DNA from: an uncultured Bacteroidales bacterium
GTDB taxonomy: Bacteria; Bacteroidota; Bacteroidia; Bacteroidales; F082
NCBI GenBank assembly: GCA_946184615.1
Contig: CAMHFN010000005.1
Span: 55,182-119,181 of the forward strand
DNA: 64,000 nucleotides
Direction of reading: 5' to 3'
In this document: positions 17,201 through 24,758 of the stretch, piece after piece
Layout: each line of letters begins with the position of its first letter
Numbering within the stretch: position 1 is the first letter of the stretch
Position numbers and translations under genes: made by a program
Notes under the pieces: generated by a model
Seen by the model: only the letters and a program-made list of their open reading frames with translations
Told to the model about the DNA's origin: nothing
Database searches by the model: none

Positions 17201-19000
17201 ATGAATCTCTTTCAACTCTTCAAAAACGTAAAACCCTTTGTCAAGCCCTATAAATGGCTGGTTTTCATAACCTTGGTCTTGACTCTGATTGGCTCTTTGA
17301 TGGCCCAGGTCAATGCCATCGTGCTCGATTGGACGGTCGATCAAGTGAATGGTTTGGTGACCGCTGGCGTAGAGTGGGGGATGCAGGCCGTGCGCATCAT
17401 CACCATCATCTCGGTGGTGTTGCTCGGCAAGGAAATTCTCTCTGCCCTCATTACCTTTGCCCAGAACTACTATGGTGAGCGGATGCGCATCTTTGTCAGC
17501 CGCGACTTGGCCCAAAGCGTCATTGAGAAAGTACTCACGTTCAAGATGGCGTTTTTCAATTCTGGCGAGAATGCCACGGGCAAACTGCAAGCTCGTATCG
17601 ACCAAGGTGTAAGTAGCCTCTCACGCACGGTGCAGAACTTCTTCATCGATCTGCTGCCCTTGTTCACCTCCGCCTTGCTGGCCTTGATCCTGATGTTTAT
17701 CGCCAACGTCTATGTCGGTTTGGTGGCTTTGGGCATTGTGCCCGTGTATTTCTGGATCACCTATCGTCAGGCCAAACGTCTTAAGGGCTGGCGTCGTGAG
17801 ATGCGCAACCATTTGGAAACCAAGAGTCAAGGCATCAAAAACATCATCGACTCCATCAATGTCATCAAAAGTTTCAACCGCGAGCAGATCGAAGGCCAAA
17901 AACAGCTTGACATCCAGAATCAAGTCACGGAGAACCAGATGAAGACTCGAAAGGTGGCCTTCTATTACAATGGCATCAAGAGTTTCGTCAGACAGGTCGG
18001 CACCGTGCTGGTCATCATCCTCACGGCTTATCTGGTGTTGATGGGCTATCCGGGCATGACTATCGGTAAGATCATGTATCACGTGATGTTGTTCAGCAAT
18101 GTCATCGCCCCCATCACCCAGTTGCAGCGCATCTTCGACGATGTCAACGATGCCTTGATCTACGCCGAGGGCTTCTTCTCCATTCTCGATTCGGAGAAGG
18201 ACATCGAGCCTTCTGGCAATTACAAGCCTGAGAAGATCCATGGAAAATTCGAGATGAAACATGTCGATTTCACCTATCCCAACGGCAACCAGGCCTTGTT
18301 TGATGTCAACATGACCATCGAGCCGAACAAGATCACCGCTTTGGTGGGACTTTCAGGAGCAGGCAAGAGCACCATCGTCAACCTGTTGGATAAGTTTTAT
18401 GAGCCTCAAGTCGGCACGATCACCTTGGACGGTGTCGATTTGCGGGACTACGACACCCAATTCCTGCGTGAGAACATCGGTTTGGTGCTGCAGAAGAACC
18501 ATATCTTCGATGGTACCATCGAGGAGAACATCCTTTACGGCAAGCCTGATGCCACCCATGAAGAGGTGGTGGAAGCCGCCAAGAAGTCGTATATCTACGA
18601 TCAGATCATGCAGCTGCCCAAGCAGTTCGAGAACAAGGCTTCCGACCTCAGTGGCGGTCAGCAGCAGCGCATCGCCATCGCCCGTATGTTCCTCAAGAAT
18701 CCGCCTATTATCTTCTTGGACGAGCCCACGGCCTCATTGGATGCCATCGCCACCGAGCAGATCAAAAACAGCTTGGATGCCATCAAAAAGGATCGTACTG
18801 TCATCATTATCTCGCACAGCATCTCGCAGATCATCGATGCCGACATGATTTACGCCCTCCAGATTGGCCGTGTGGAAGAGTCGGGCGATCCCGATGAGAT
18901 CTACAAGAAAGGCGGTATTTACAAGGATATTATCGATGCCTCGGCACGGAGCTTGAACATAGGTAAGATTGCTCGGACGATTGGGGAGGAAAATGGTTAA
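17201..19000 (+). CDS. ABC exporter, fused permease and ATPase (MsbA-like)
   Basis: A 599-residue half-transporter. Six N-terminal membrane helices (about residues 20-300) are followed by a nucleotide-binding domain with Walker A GLSGAGKST (about 382-390), Q-loop in G-L-V-L-Q-K-N, signature LSGGQQQRIAIAR (about 484-496), Walker B IIFLDEPTASLD (about 504-515) and switch histidine in ISHS (about 540). This is the type-IV exporter architecture of MsbA and drug or lipid exporters; it should act as a homodimer. The substrate cannot be assigned. It lies 3 bp after the U32 gene, a linkage that may be only transcriptional. No partner subunit is visible. Confidence 0.92.
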   Translation: MNLFQLFKNVKPFVKPYKWLVFITLVLTLIGSLMAQVNAIVLDWTVDQVNGLVTAGVEWGMQAVRIITIISVVLLGKEILSALITFAQNYYGERMRIFVSRDLAQSVIEKVLTFKMAFFNSGENATGKLQARIDQGVSSLSRTVQNFFIDLLPLFTSALLALILMFIANVYVGLVALGIVPVYFWITYRQAKRLKGWRREMRNHLETKSQGIKNIIDSINVIKSFNREQIEGQKQLDIQNQVTENQMKTRKVAFYYNGIKSFVRQVGTVLVIILTAYLVLMGYPGMTIGKIMYHVMLFSNVIAPITQLQRIFDDVNDALIYAEGFFSILDSEKDIEPSGNYKPEKIHGKFEMKHVDFTYPNGNQALFDVNMTIEPNKITALVGLSGAGKSTIVNLLDKFYEPQVGTITLDGVDLRDYDTQFLRENIGLVLQKNHIFDGTIEENILYGKPDATHEEVVEAAKKSYIYDQIMQLPKQFENKASDLSGGQQQRIAIARMFLKNPPIIFLDEPTASLDAIATEQIKNSLDAIKKDRTVIIISHSISQIIDADMIYALQIGRVEESGDPDEIYKKGGIYKDIIDASARSLNIGKIARTIGEENG

Positions 19001-19030
19001 GTGTCATCCTCAGTGTAAACGATGTTGATT

Positions 19031-19927
19031 TTACCCATCAGTTGACAGTCGAGTGACATCAACGCCAGTGATTTCGAGGATGGTTTTTTTGTCGAAGCCG
19101 GCTGCAAGCATCTTTTGCGCGGTTTCCCTCTTGGCTTCCTTCCGTCCTTGTTCTAGTCCTTTTTCCATGCCTTTTTTCATGCCTTTTTCCATGCCCTTCT
19201 CCATGGCATGCCTTTTTGTTCCGCGAATGATGGCATTTTCGATACGGACGCTGTCGATGTCTCTTTCGTAAAGGTACCTTTCCACGTCAGTCATGCCCCA
19301 TTCTTCCATCAATTCCACCGCCTTGTTGGTGAGTGGGTTGGTGAGAAGTTCGTCGGGTGCTTTGCGGGTATCTTCGTTGATTTCGGTGAGAAAGCGTAGC
19401 CATAGCCGCTGCATTTCTTTTTCGACAGGGGTTTGAGGGGTGAATTTAGGCAGTTCAATGAACGCGATGTGAAGGCCTTTGATGATGTTGTTGGAATCGC
19501 AGGCGTGAACCATCTGATAGTAGTGGTAGAACTGGTCCTTGGGTAGTTCTGATTCTACGGTGTCGTTCACGATATTGAGGGAATAAACAGGCTCCAACAT
19601 TTTATAATCTTCACCTTTGTGTAGTTGTGTGACGTAAGCCTTGGAGGCATTGAAAAGGACGCGTCTTTTGAAGTCCTCGGTCCAAACCATCTGCATTTCA
19701 ACGAGGAACTGGTGGTTTCGTTTGTCTTTGCATCGGACATCAACAACCGAATACCTGATGTCGGGTAAGGGTGGCATTAGTTCCGGCGACAGATATTCGA
19801 TTTCCTGAACGATTTGGTCACCTTCCAGCGGAAGCATGGCATTGATGAAGCTGATCAGCAGGTCGGGATGTTCGGCGAACACTTTCTTAAAGGTAGTGTC
19901 AAAGCGAGGGTCAACGTATCTACTCAT
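19031..19927 (-). CDS. Rpn-family PD-(D/E)XK nuclease/transposase-like protein
   Basis: A 298-residue member of the Rpn/PDDEXK_2 family (recombination-promoting nucleases often annotated as transposases). The N-terminus has the typical D-P-R-F-D-T-T-F-K-K-V-F, then DIRYSVVDVRCKD...FLVEMQM, where D and E-x-Q match the nuclease core in a degenerate form (Q in place of K is common in this family). The C-terminus carries a tandem G-M-E-K/G-M-K-K linker (five short units near residues 243-262) before a short basic tail. It has its own promoter 59 bp upstream. It marks the edge of an accessory region. No inverted-repeat ends or target duplication were seen, so it does not look like an insertion sequence. 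Confidence 0.8.
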   Translation of the reverse strand: MSRYVDPRFDTTFKKVFAEHPDLLISFINAMLPLEGDQIVQEIEYLSPELMPPLPDIRYSVVDVRCKDKRNHQFLVEMQMVWTEDFKRRVLFNASKAYVTQLHKGEDYKMLEPVYSLNIVNDTVESELPKDQFYHYYQMVHACDSNNIIKGLHIAFIELPKFTPQTPVEKEMQRLWLRFLTEINEDTRKAPDELLTNPLTNKAVELMEEWGMTDVERYLYERDIDSVRIENAIIRGTKRHAMEKGMEKGMKKGMEKGLEQGRKEAKRETAQKMLAAGFDKKTILEITGVDVTRLSTDG

Positions 19928-19986
19928 TATATTATTAATTATTAATTTATGATTATGGATGATTGTTTCTTGTTATTCTGATGTTG

Positions 19987-19994
19987 CAAATATA
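19987..19994 (-). promoter_or_regulatory. TAnnTTTG promoter box for the Rpn-family gene
   Basis: TATATTTG on the minus strand, 59 bp upstream of the ATG at 19927, in an AT-rich leader. Confidence 0.45.
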
Positions 19995-20050
19995 GAACTA
20001 TTTTTTTAAAACAAACAAAAATATTAAAAAAATTAGAAATATTTGAAAAA

Positions 20051-20102
20051 TGGATGAAATGGATGGAGCTCTCCATCTCACTTGAGGTTACCTTTGCGGA
20101 AA
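20051..20102 (+). repeat. 52-bp promoter-bearing repeat, copy 1
   Basis: It begins TGGATGAAAT and ends with TTACCTTTGCGGAA, so it contains the TAnnTTTG box (20089-20096) of the HTH gene. A 7-bp inverted repeat GATGGAG-CT-CTCCATC at 20062-20077 lies just upstream of the box. 42 of 52 positions match copy 2 at 20403. Confidence 0.75.
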
Positions 20103-20112
20103 CTCCAGTGAC

Positions 20113-20370
20113 ATGGCGGAAAACCATCCCAATGAAATCCACATAGGTCAATGCATCCAGGAGCAGCTGAAAGCCGACCAGCGCAGTGTGTCATGGCTGG
20201 CCACGCAGATACCCTGCACCCGCAACCATCTTTACAAGATCTTCAAGAAAGACTCCATTGACTGTGCCTTGTTGCTTCGCATTTCGCAGGCGATGCAGTT
20301 CAACTTCTTCCGCTATTATGCGGCGGAAGTCAATAAAGTCATGCAGGATCGGCTAGGGGAGGAGAGATAA
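20113..20370 (+). CDS. small HTH (Cro/CI-like) DNA-binding protein
   Basis: An 85-residue protein whose middle, about residues 25-62, reads as a helix-turn-helix: S-V-S-W-L-A-T-Q, then T-R-N-H-L-Y-K-I-F as recognition helix, then L-L-R-I-S-Q-A-M. It has no other domain, so it is probably a transcriptional regulator acting as a dimer. The ATG lies 16 bp after a TAnnTTTG box inside a repeat that recurs before the next gene (20403) and, without the box, near 21110. Two of these repeats contain GATGG/CCATC palindromes, which makes them plausible operators for this protein (inference). Confidence 0.6.
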   Translation: MAENHPNEIHIGQCIQEQLKADQRSVSWLATQIPCTRNHLYKIFKKDSIDCALLLRISQAMQFNFFRYYAAEVNKVMQDRLGEER

Positions 20371-20402
20371 ACGTCTCTTTGTCCCATCTAACTCTGGCGA
20401 TT

Positions 20403-20454
20403 TGGATGAAATGGATGAACTTTGTCTTCTCACGTGAAGTTACCTTTGCGGAAG
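20403..20454 (+). repeat. 52-bp promoter-bearing repeat, copy 2
   Basis: Matches copy 1 at 42 of 52 positions, with the last 15 bp almost identical and including the TACCTTTG box at 20441-20448. The palindrome of copy 1 is decayed here. It drives the lipoprotein gene at 20478. Confidence 0.75.
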
Positions 20455-20477
20455 TTTCAAAAATAAAACTCAAAACT

Positions 20478-20843
20478 ATGAAGAAAACCCTTTATGCAGC
20501 GATGCTCCTGCTTGGTTTGAGCATAATGGCCACTTCCTGTATGTCAACCTATGATGTAAGCCATCAGAAAAGCCTGTATGAGGCTCAGATGACGAGCAAT
20601 AAAAAAACCAAGGCCTTGCTGGAAAAGCTTCCGATTTATTTCTCTGAATCTGAGGTTGGAAGAAACTTCAATGTCATGTATTATTGCAGTTATGAGCCAC
20701 TGACTATACCTGTATTACGTCCTGAAAAGAAGGTGTTGAAAAACAAATTCTATAAAAAGGCAGTTTCTACAGCCGAAACGCTAAATGGTGATGCTGTTAT
20801 TATCGACACGAAGAATAGTTTCAGGGTGATTAAGTGGAAGTAG
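20478..20843 (+). CDS. small lipoprotein of unknown function
   Basis: A 121-residue protein starting at the ATG of M-K-K-T-L-Y-A-A-M, with a lipoprotein signal peptide and lipobox M-A-T-S-C (Cys about residue 22). The mature part is basic and has no recognised domain; it contains L-N-G-D-A-V-I-I-D near the C-terminus. The start was set by the signal peptide and by the promoter at 20441-20448; an in-frame ATG at 20379 lies upstream of that box. It is preceded by the same promoter repeat as the HTH gene, so the two are probably co-regulated. It is monocistronic as far as can be seen. Confidence 0.65.
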   Translation: MKKTLYAAMLLLGLSIMATSCMSTYDVSHQKSLYEAQMTSNKKTKALLEKLPIYFSESEVGRNFNVMYYCSYEPLTIPVLRPEKKVLKNKFYKKAVSTAETLNGDAVIIDTKNSFRVIKWK

Positions 20844-20931
20844 GTTGCCGTGGATGGTTGTTGCCTTTTCCAGGGTGCGAAAAATAGTCAAGCCCATACA
20901 CATCATAACTATTATATTTAAATTATCTGTT

Positions 20932-20954
20932 TTGGATACAATAATTGTATCCAA
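20932..20954. promoter_or_regulatory. 11-bp perfect palindrome, operator-like
   Basis: TTGGATACAAT - A - ATTGTATCCAA. It lies in the 480-bp non-coding stretch upstream of the ATPase gene, in AT-rich sequence, and has no T-run after it, so it looks more like a protein-binding site than a terminator. Confidence 0.4.
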
Positions 20955-21013
20955 TTTGGATTATTAAAATATTGATTATCAATTGATTAATTTGTTATTT
21001 TTGTTTTTTATTG

Positions 21014-21021
21014 TAAATTTG
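21014..21021 (+). promoter_or_regulatory. orphan TAnnTTTG promoter box
   Basis: TAAATTTG, followed 38 bp later by an ATPase gene relic instead of an intact gene. It could be the promoter left behind by a deleted ATPase paralogue. Confidence 0.35.
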
Positions 21022-21049
21022 CAATGAATCATTCAAAAACACAAAAACT

Positions 21050-21121
21050 ATGTGTATAGATGTTCGAAAAATTGTTTTTTTCGACGAGATGCTTATCTTT
21101 TTGATTAAATGGATGAAATAG
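21050..21121 (+). pseudogene. relic of an AAA ATPase gene (Walker B fragment)
   Basis: Bases 21059-21092 match 21636-21669 inside the downstream ATPase gene at 33 of 34 positions. The reading frame from ATG 21050 encodes D-V-R-K-I-V-F-F-D-E-M, the Walker B segment, then leaves homology and stops after 23 codons. The flanks do not resemble the gene, so this is best explained as the remnant of a deleted paralogue or a short ectopic copy. Confidence 0.6.
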
Positions 21122-21160
21122 ATGGATTCTCCATCTCCCCTGAAACAACCTCCAAATGGG
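21110..21160 (+). repeat. promoter-type repeat, degenerate copy 3
   Basis: Begins TGGATGAAAT like copies 1 and 2 and carries the palindrome AGATGGA-TTC-TCCATCT at 21120-21136, then CTGAA. The TAnnTTTG end is not conserved. It lies directly after the ATPase relic. Confidence 0.5.
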
Positions 21161-21176
21161 GTGTCGACCAATACTA

Positions 21177-21271
21177 ATTTTTGTCCAAATCTCTAAAAAT
21201 TTTCTAGATTTGGACAAAAATCATTCGTTTTTTGTCCAAATCTCAATGTTTTTTGTTGATTTGGACAAAAA
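21177..21271. repeat. four alternating copies of TTTTTGTCCAAATC
   Basis: Inverted pair 1: arms 21177-21192 and 21206-21221, perfect 16 bp, 13-bp spacer. Inverted pair 2: arms 21229-21242 and 21258-21271, perfect 14 bp, 15-bp spacer. The array ends 28 bp before the ATPase promoter box, a position suited to repression or autoregulation. Confidence 0.8.
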
Positions 21272-21298
21272 TCTTATTGATATTTTAAATAATTGTTT

Positions 21299-21306
21299 TA
21301 TATTTG
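21299..21306 (+). promoter_or_regulatory. promoter of the AAA ATPase gene
   Basis: TATATTTG with a TTG 19 bp upstream (ending 21279), matching the Bacteroidota -33/-7 spacing. It is 17 bp before the ATG at 21324, which supports that start over an in-frame ATG at 21156. Confidence 0.6.
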
Positions 21307-21323
21307 CGTCAAATTTTCAACAG

Positions 21324-22772
21324 ATGACAACACAAGAAAAACTGATTGGCCGTCAAAGAGAATGGCAAGAACTCCAATGGGCTTTGGATTCCCATCGGTC
21401 TGAATTTGTTATACTGTATGGTCGCCGCCGCATCGGAAAAACGTTTTTGGTTCGTCGTTTTTTCAATGACACGTATAGTTTTCACTATGTTGGAGCCCAT
21501 CGTCAAAAGAAAAGCACACAGCTTCAAAACTTCAGGGAAGCTTTGGTGCGTTATGCTGGAGACAGAAACATCCCGAAACTAAAAAACTGGCATGAAGCCT
21601 TCCTGCATTTGGAAAACTATTTGGAACAATGTCAAGATGTTCGAAAAGTTGTTTTTTTCGACGAGATGCCTTGGATTGACACCCAAGGTAACGAGTTTGT
21701 CGAAGAGTTGGAATACTTCTGGTCCAAGTGGGTGCAGGACCGTGATGACATTGTTTTCATCGCTTGCGGAAGTGCTACCAGTTGGATGAAAGACAAGCTT
21801 GAGGACAACCAAGGAGGACTTCACAATCGCATCACGCACAGGATTTATCTGCGACCTTTTTATCTCAACGAATGTAAGGCTTATCTTTTTGACCATGGCT
21901 TCGATTGGGATGACTATCAGATCCTTCAGTGTTATATGCTCTTTGGCGGTGTGCCATATTACCTGAGTTTACTGCGTCCTCAGCTGAGTCTGCCCCAAAA
22001 TGTCGATGCCCTGATTTTCCGTCGTGGGGGCGACTTGAGCGACGAGTTCAATGAATTGTATAACGCCCTTTTCAACAAGGCGGATCGATACATTACGATT
22101 GTAAAATTGCTTTCTAAAAAAAGAGAAGGCTTTACGCGTGAGGAGATTGAGCAAGGCACGGGTTACAGTGGCGGTGGACTCTCTAAAATGCTCGAAAACC
22201 TGGAACGTTGTGACTTCATTGTCTCATACGCCCAATTCGGTAACAAGACAAAACTGACACTTTATCGTCTTGCTGACTTTTATACCTTGTTTTATTTCCA
22301 TTATGTTGAGCAGAATCGCTCGCGAGATGAACAGTACTGGCAACACCACTTTACCGATAGAGGGGTTGCTTCTTGGGAAGGCTTCACTTTCGAAGAGGTC
22401 TGCCTTCGACACCTGCCTCACATCAAGAAAGGCTTGGGTATCTCGGGGATGGCTACAGAGGCTTCTTCATGGCGGTTCAAGCCTTCTCGAGACGATCAAC
22501 GGAAAGGGGCTCAGATCGACTTAGTAATCAAAAGAGCCGATAAAATCATTCATCTGGTGGAAATGAAGTTTTCAGAAATACCTTTTGTCATCACCAAAGC
22601 GTACGGACAGCAACTGTTGGAACGGAAAAGTCTCTTTATGGAAATCACCGGGGTTGCAAGAGGTGCGGTTCTTACTTTTGTTACTCCCCGAGGGCTTGCT
22701 AATGGAACGAATACCTCGTTGGTACATAGCGAAATTACCGCTCAACACCTCTTCGCCGAGGTTGAGGAATGA
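21324..22772 (+). CDS. AAA ATPase with DUF234/PD-(D/E)XK-like C-terminus
   Basis: A 482-residue protein of the archaeal-type ATPase family widespread in Bacteroidota. Walker A is G33-R-R-R-I-G-K39-T40; Walker B is V-V-F-F-D113-E114. A winged-helix-like segment (about residues 255-305, FTREEIEQGTGYSGGGLSK) follows the ATPase. The C-terminal domain has Q-I-D399-L-V-I and, 14 residues later, V-E413-M-K415, a D-x(n)-E-x-K arrangement typical of PD-(D/E)XK nucleases and of DUF234. The physiological role is unknown; a DNA-linked or defence role is possible. The upstream array of four 14-mers suggests dedicated regulation, and a 34-bp relic of a paralogue lies 260 bp upstream. Confidence 0.85.
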   Translation: MTTQEKLIGRQREWQELQWALDSHRSEFVILYGRRRIGKTFLVRRFFNDTYSFHYVGAHRQKKSTQLQNFREALVRYAGDRNIPKLKNWHEAFLHLENYLEQCQDVRKVVFFDEMPWIDTQGNEFVEELEYFWSKWVQDRDDIVFIACGSATSWMKDKLEDNQGGLHNRITHRIYLRPFYLNECKAYLFDHGFDWDDYQILQCYMLFGGVPYYLSLLRPQLSLPQNVDALIFRRGGDLSDEFNELYNALFNKADRYITIVKLLSKKREGFTREEIEQGTGYSGGGLSKMLENLERCDFIVSYAQFGNKTKLTLYRLADFYTLFYFHYVEQNRSRDEQYWQHHFTDRGVASWEGFTFEEVCLRHLPHIKKGLGISGMATEASSWRFKPSRDDQRKGAQIDLVIKRADKIIHLVEMKFSEIPFVITKAYGQQLLERKSLFMEITGVARGAVLTFVTPRGLANGTNTSLVHSEITAQHLFAEVEE

Positions 22773-22801
22773 TTATTCTGTTTTCTGTCTTCTAAAAAAA
22801 C

Positions 22802-24409
22802 TCACATCCTGAACACTCCGAACTGCTGCTGCGGGAAGGGTTGGTTCAACGAGGCGGCAATGCCTAAGGCCAAGATCTTGCGTGTGTCGATGGGGTCGAT
22901 GATGCCGTCGTCCCACAAACGGGCGGTGCTGTAGAAAGCAGAGCCTTCGTAGTCGTACTTGGCCAAGATCTCTTTCTTCAGCTGGGCGATCTCGTCCTTC
23001 GGGACTTCCAAACCTTTGTATTTGTACTGGTCCTCCTTGACAGTGGCCAACACGCTGGCCGCCTGCTCACCGCCCATGACGGAGATCTTCGCATTGGGCC
23101 ACATGAACAACAAACGAGGACTGTAGGCGCGACCCGCCATGCCATAGTTACCTGCTCCGAAGGAACCACCGAAGATGACCGTAAACTTGGGCACATTGGC
23201 ATTGGAAACTGCATGGACCATCTTGGCACCGTCTTTGGCGATGCCGCCTTGCTCGTACTGCTTGCCCACCATGAAACCAGTGATGTTCTGCAAGAACACC
23301 AAAGGGATGTTGCGCTGACAGCACAACTCGATGAAGTGGGTGGCTTTTAAGGCGGATTCAGAGAACAACACGCCATAATTGGCTAGAATCCCCACGGGGA
23401 AGCCCATCAGGTGGGCGAAACCGCAAACCAGGGTGGTGGCATAGCGCGACTTGAACTCTTGAAAACGGCTGCCATCCACGATGCGAGCAATGATCTCGCG
23501 AGGGTCGGTCAACTTGTGGAAGTCGATGGGGGCGAGGCCGTACAGCTCACGGGGGTCATACAGCGGTGCCTCCACGGGAAGGATGTCGAGCTTCTGGCGG
23601 TGCGACTTTTCCAGGGTTTTGAAAATGTTGCGGCAGATCTGCAAGGCGTGCTGGTCGTTTTCGGCCAGATGGTCGGCCACACCCGAAATCGAAGTGTGCA
23701 TCTCGCCACCACCTAACTCTTCGGCCGTGACCACCTCGCCGGTAGCGGCCTTCACCAACGGAGGACCGCCAAGATAGATGGTGCCTTGGTTGCGCACGAT
23801 GATGGTCTCGTCGCTCATGGCAGGTACGTAGGCGCCTCCGGCAGTACACATGCCCATCACGATGGCGATCTGGGGAATGCCCATGGCTGACATGCGGGCC
23901 TGATTATAAAAGAATCGTCCAAAATGGTCGCGGTCGGGAAACACCGTGTCCTGCTCGGGCAGGAAGGCGCCGCCGCTATCGACCATATACACACAAGGCA
24001 GGTGGTTCTCCATGGCGATTTCCTGGGCCCGGAGGTGTTTCTTCACCGTATATTGCATGTAGGTGCCACCTTTCACCGTGGCATCGTTGGCCACGATGAC
24101 GGCTTCACGTCCTTGGATCACCCCGATGCCCGTGACGATACCGGCCGAGGGGAAGTCATTGTTATATGTCCCGTAGGCCGCCATCGGCGACAGTTCCAAA
24201 AAGGGTGTGTTCGGGTCGATGAGCAGGTCGATGCGCTCACGGGCAAGCAACTTGTTGCGTTTCTTGTGCTTGGCTACGGCACTCTCGCCGCCGCCTTGCA
24301 TGGCAACCGACATGGCTTCACGGTATTGGGCCATCAGCTCCAGAAAGTTCTTCTCGTTTTGCTTGAACTCTGGCGAGTCGGTTTTTATGTTCGATTTCAG
24401 AACTTGCAT
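22802..24409 (-). CDS. acyl-CoA carboxylase carboxyltransferase (beta) subunit, MccB-like
   Basis: A 535-residue biotin-dependent carboxyltransferase. The sequence is closest in character to 3-methylcrotonyl-CoA carboxylase beta: [63 protein letters not shown], and [18 protein letters not shown] near the C-terminal crotonase half. Propionyl-CoA carboxylase is the main alternative. The reaction moves CO2 from carboxybiotin to an acyl-CoA in the cytoplasm. No biotin carboxylase or biotin carrier subunit is adjacent, so partners must be elsewhere. The start at M-Q-V-L-K-S is preferred because a TAnnTTTG box lies 20 bp upstream; a longer in-frame start lies upstream of that box. Confidence 0.88.
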   Translation of the reverse strand: MQVLKSNIKTDSPEFKQNEKNFLELMAQYREAMSVAMQGGGESAVAKHKKRNKLLARERIDLLIDPNTPFLELSPMAAYGTYNNDFPSAGIVTGIGVIQGREAVIVANDATVKGGTYMQYTVKKHLRAQEIAMENHLPCVYMVDSGGAFLPEQDTVFPDRDHFGRFFYNQARMSAMGIPQIAIVMGMCTAGGAYVPAMSDETIIVRNQGTIYLGGPPLVKAATGEVVTAEELGGGEMHTSISGVADHLAENDQHALQICRNIFKTLEKSHRQKLDILPVEAPLYDPRELYGLAPIDFHKLTDPREIIARIVDGSRFQEFKSRYATTLVCGFAHLMGFPVGILANYGVLFSESALKATHFIELCCQRNIPLVFLQNITGFMVGKQYEQGGIAKDGAKMVHAVSNANVPKFTVIFGGSFGAGNYGMAGRAYSPRLLFMWPNAKISVMGGEQAASVLATVKEDQYKYKGLEVPKDEIAQLKKEILAKYDYEGSAFYSTARLWDDGIIDPIDTRKILALGIAASLNQPFPQQQFGVFRM

Positions 24410-24429
24410 GGTTAAAAGTTTTGAAACTA

Positions 24430-24437
24430 CAAAGGTA
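24430..24437 (-). promoter_or_regulatory. TAnnTTTG promoter box for the carboxylase gene
   Basis: TACCTTTG on the minus strand, 20 bp before the ATG at 24409, back to back with the box serving 24501. Confidence 0.5.
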
Positions 24438-24467
24438 ATATAAATTTGAAACATAACAATTATTTCG

Positions 24468-24475
24468 TACCTTTG
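24468..24475 (+). promoter_or_regulatory. promoter of the 24501 lipoprotein gene
   Basis: TACCTTTG with a TTTG at 24445-24448, 19 bp upstream, matching the Bacteroidota -33/-7 arrangement. It is 25 bp before the ATG. Confidence 0.6.
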
Positions 24476-24500
24476 CAAAATCTAAATATGCTGCTGAATC

Positions 24501-24758
24501 ATGAAAAAACTCCTTATTTTGTTGTCGTTGCTTTGTGTTTTTGGCTGCTCAACACAACATCAGGGAGGCAAGGACTCCTATAATGTCAACATCTACGATA
24601 CCAGGGGTGAATGGTATGAGACGGGTTTGTTGATCGAATCGTTCGATAATCGGGTCTTCGTCAAGATGGACGGAGGACGCTATGAGTTGCTTCCATCGGA
24701 TAAGGAAGAGTACCGCTATATGATTGTAACCGATGATGAGGTTCTCTATGTCAAATAA
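24501..24758 (+). CDS. small lipoprotein of unknown function
   Basis: An 85-residue protein with a lipoprotein signal peptide; the lipobox V-F-G-C gives Cys about residue 16. The mature part is short and beta-rich (L-L-I-E-S-F-D-N-R-V-F-V-K-M-D-G-G-R-Y) and matches no family I recognise. It overlaps the next gene by 11 bp, so both are probably translated together. Confidence 0.6.
   Translation: MKKLLILLSLLCVFGCSTQHQGGKDSYNVNIYDTRGEWYETGLLIESFDNRVFVKMDGGRYELLPSDKEEYRYMIVTDDEVLYVK

Noticed and set aside
19031..19927. Insertion sequence
   Set aside because: The Rpn-family protein is sometimes labelled a transposase, but no terminal inverted repeats or target duplications were seen around it.
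21156..21323. Longer N-terminus for the ATPase (ATG at 21156)
   Set aside because: This stretch is made of the TTTTTGTCCAAATC array read as protein and lies upstream of the promoter; the family N-terminus starts at 21324.
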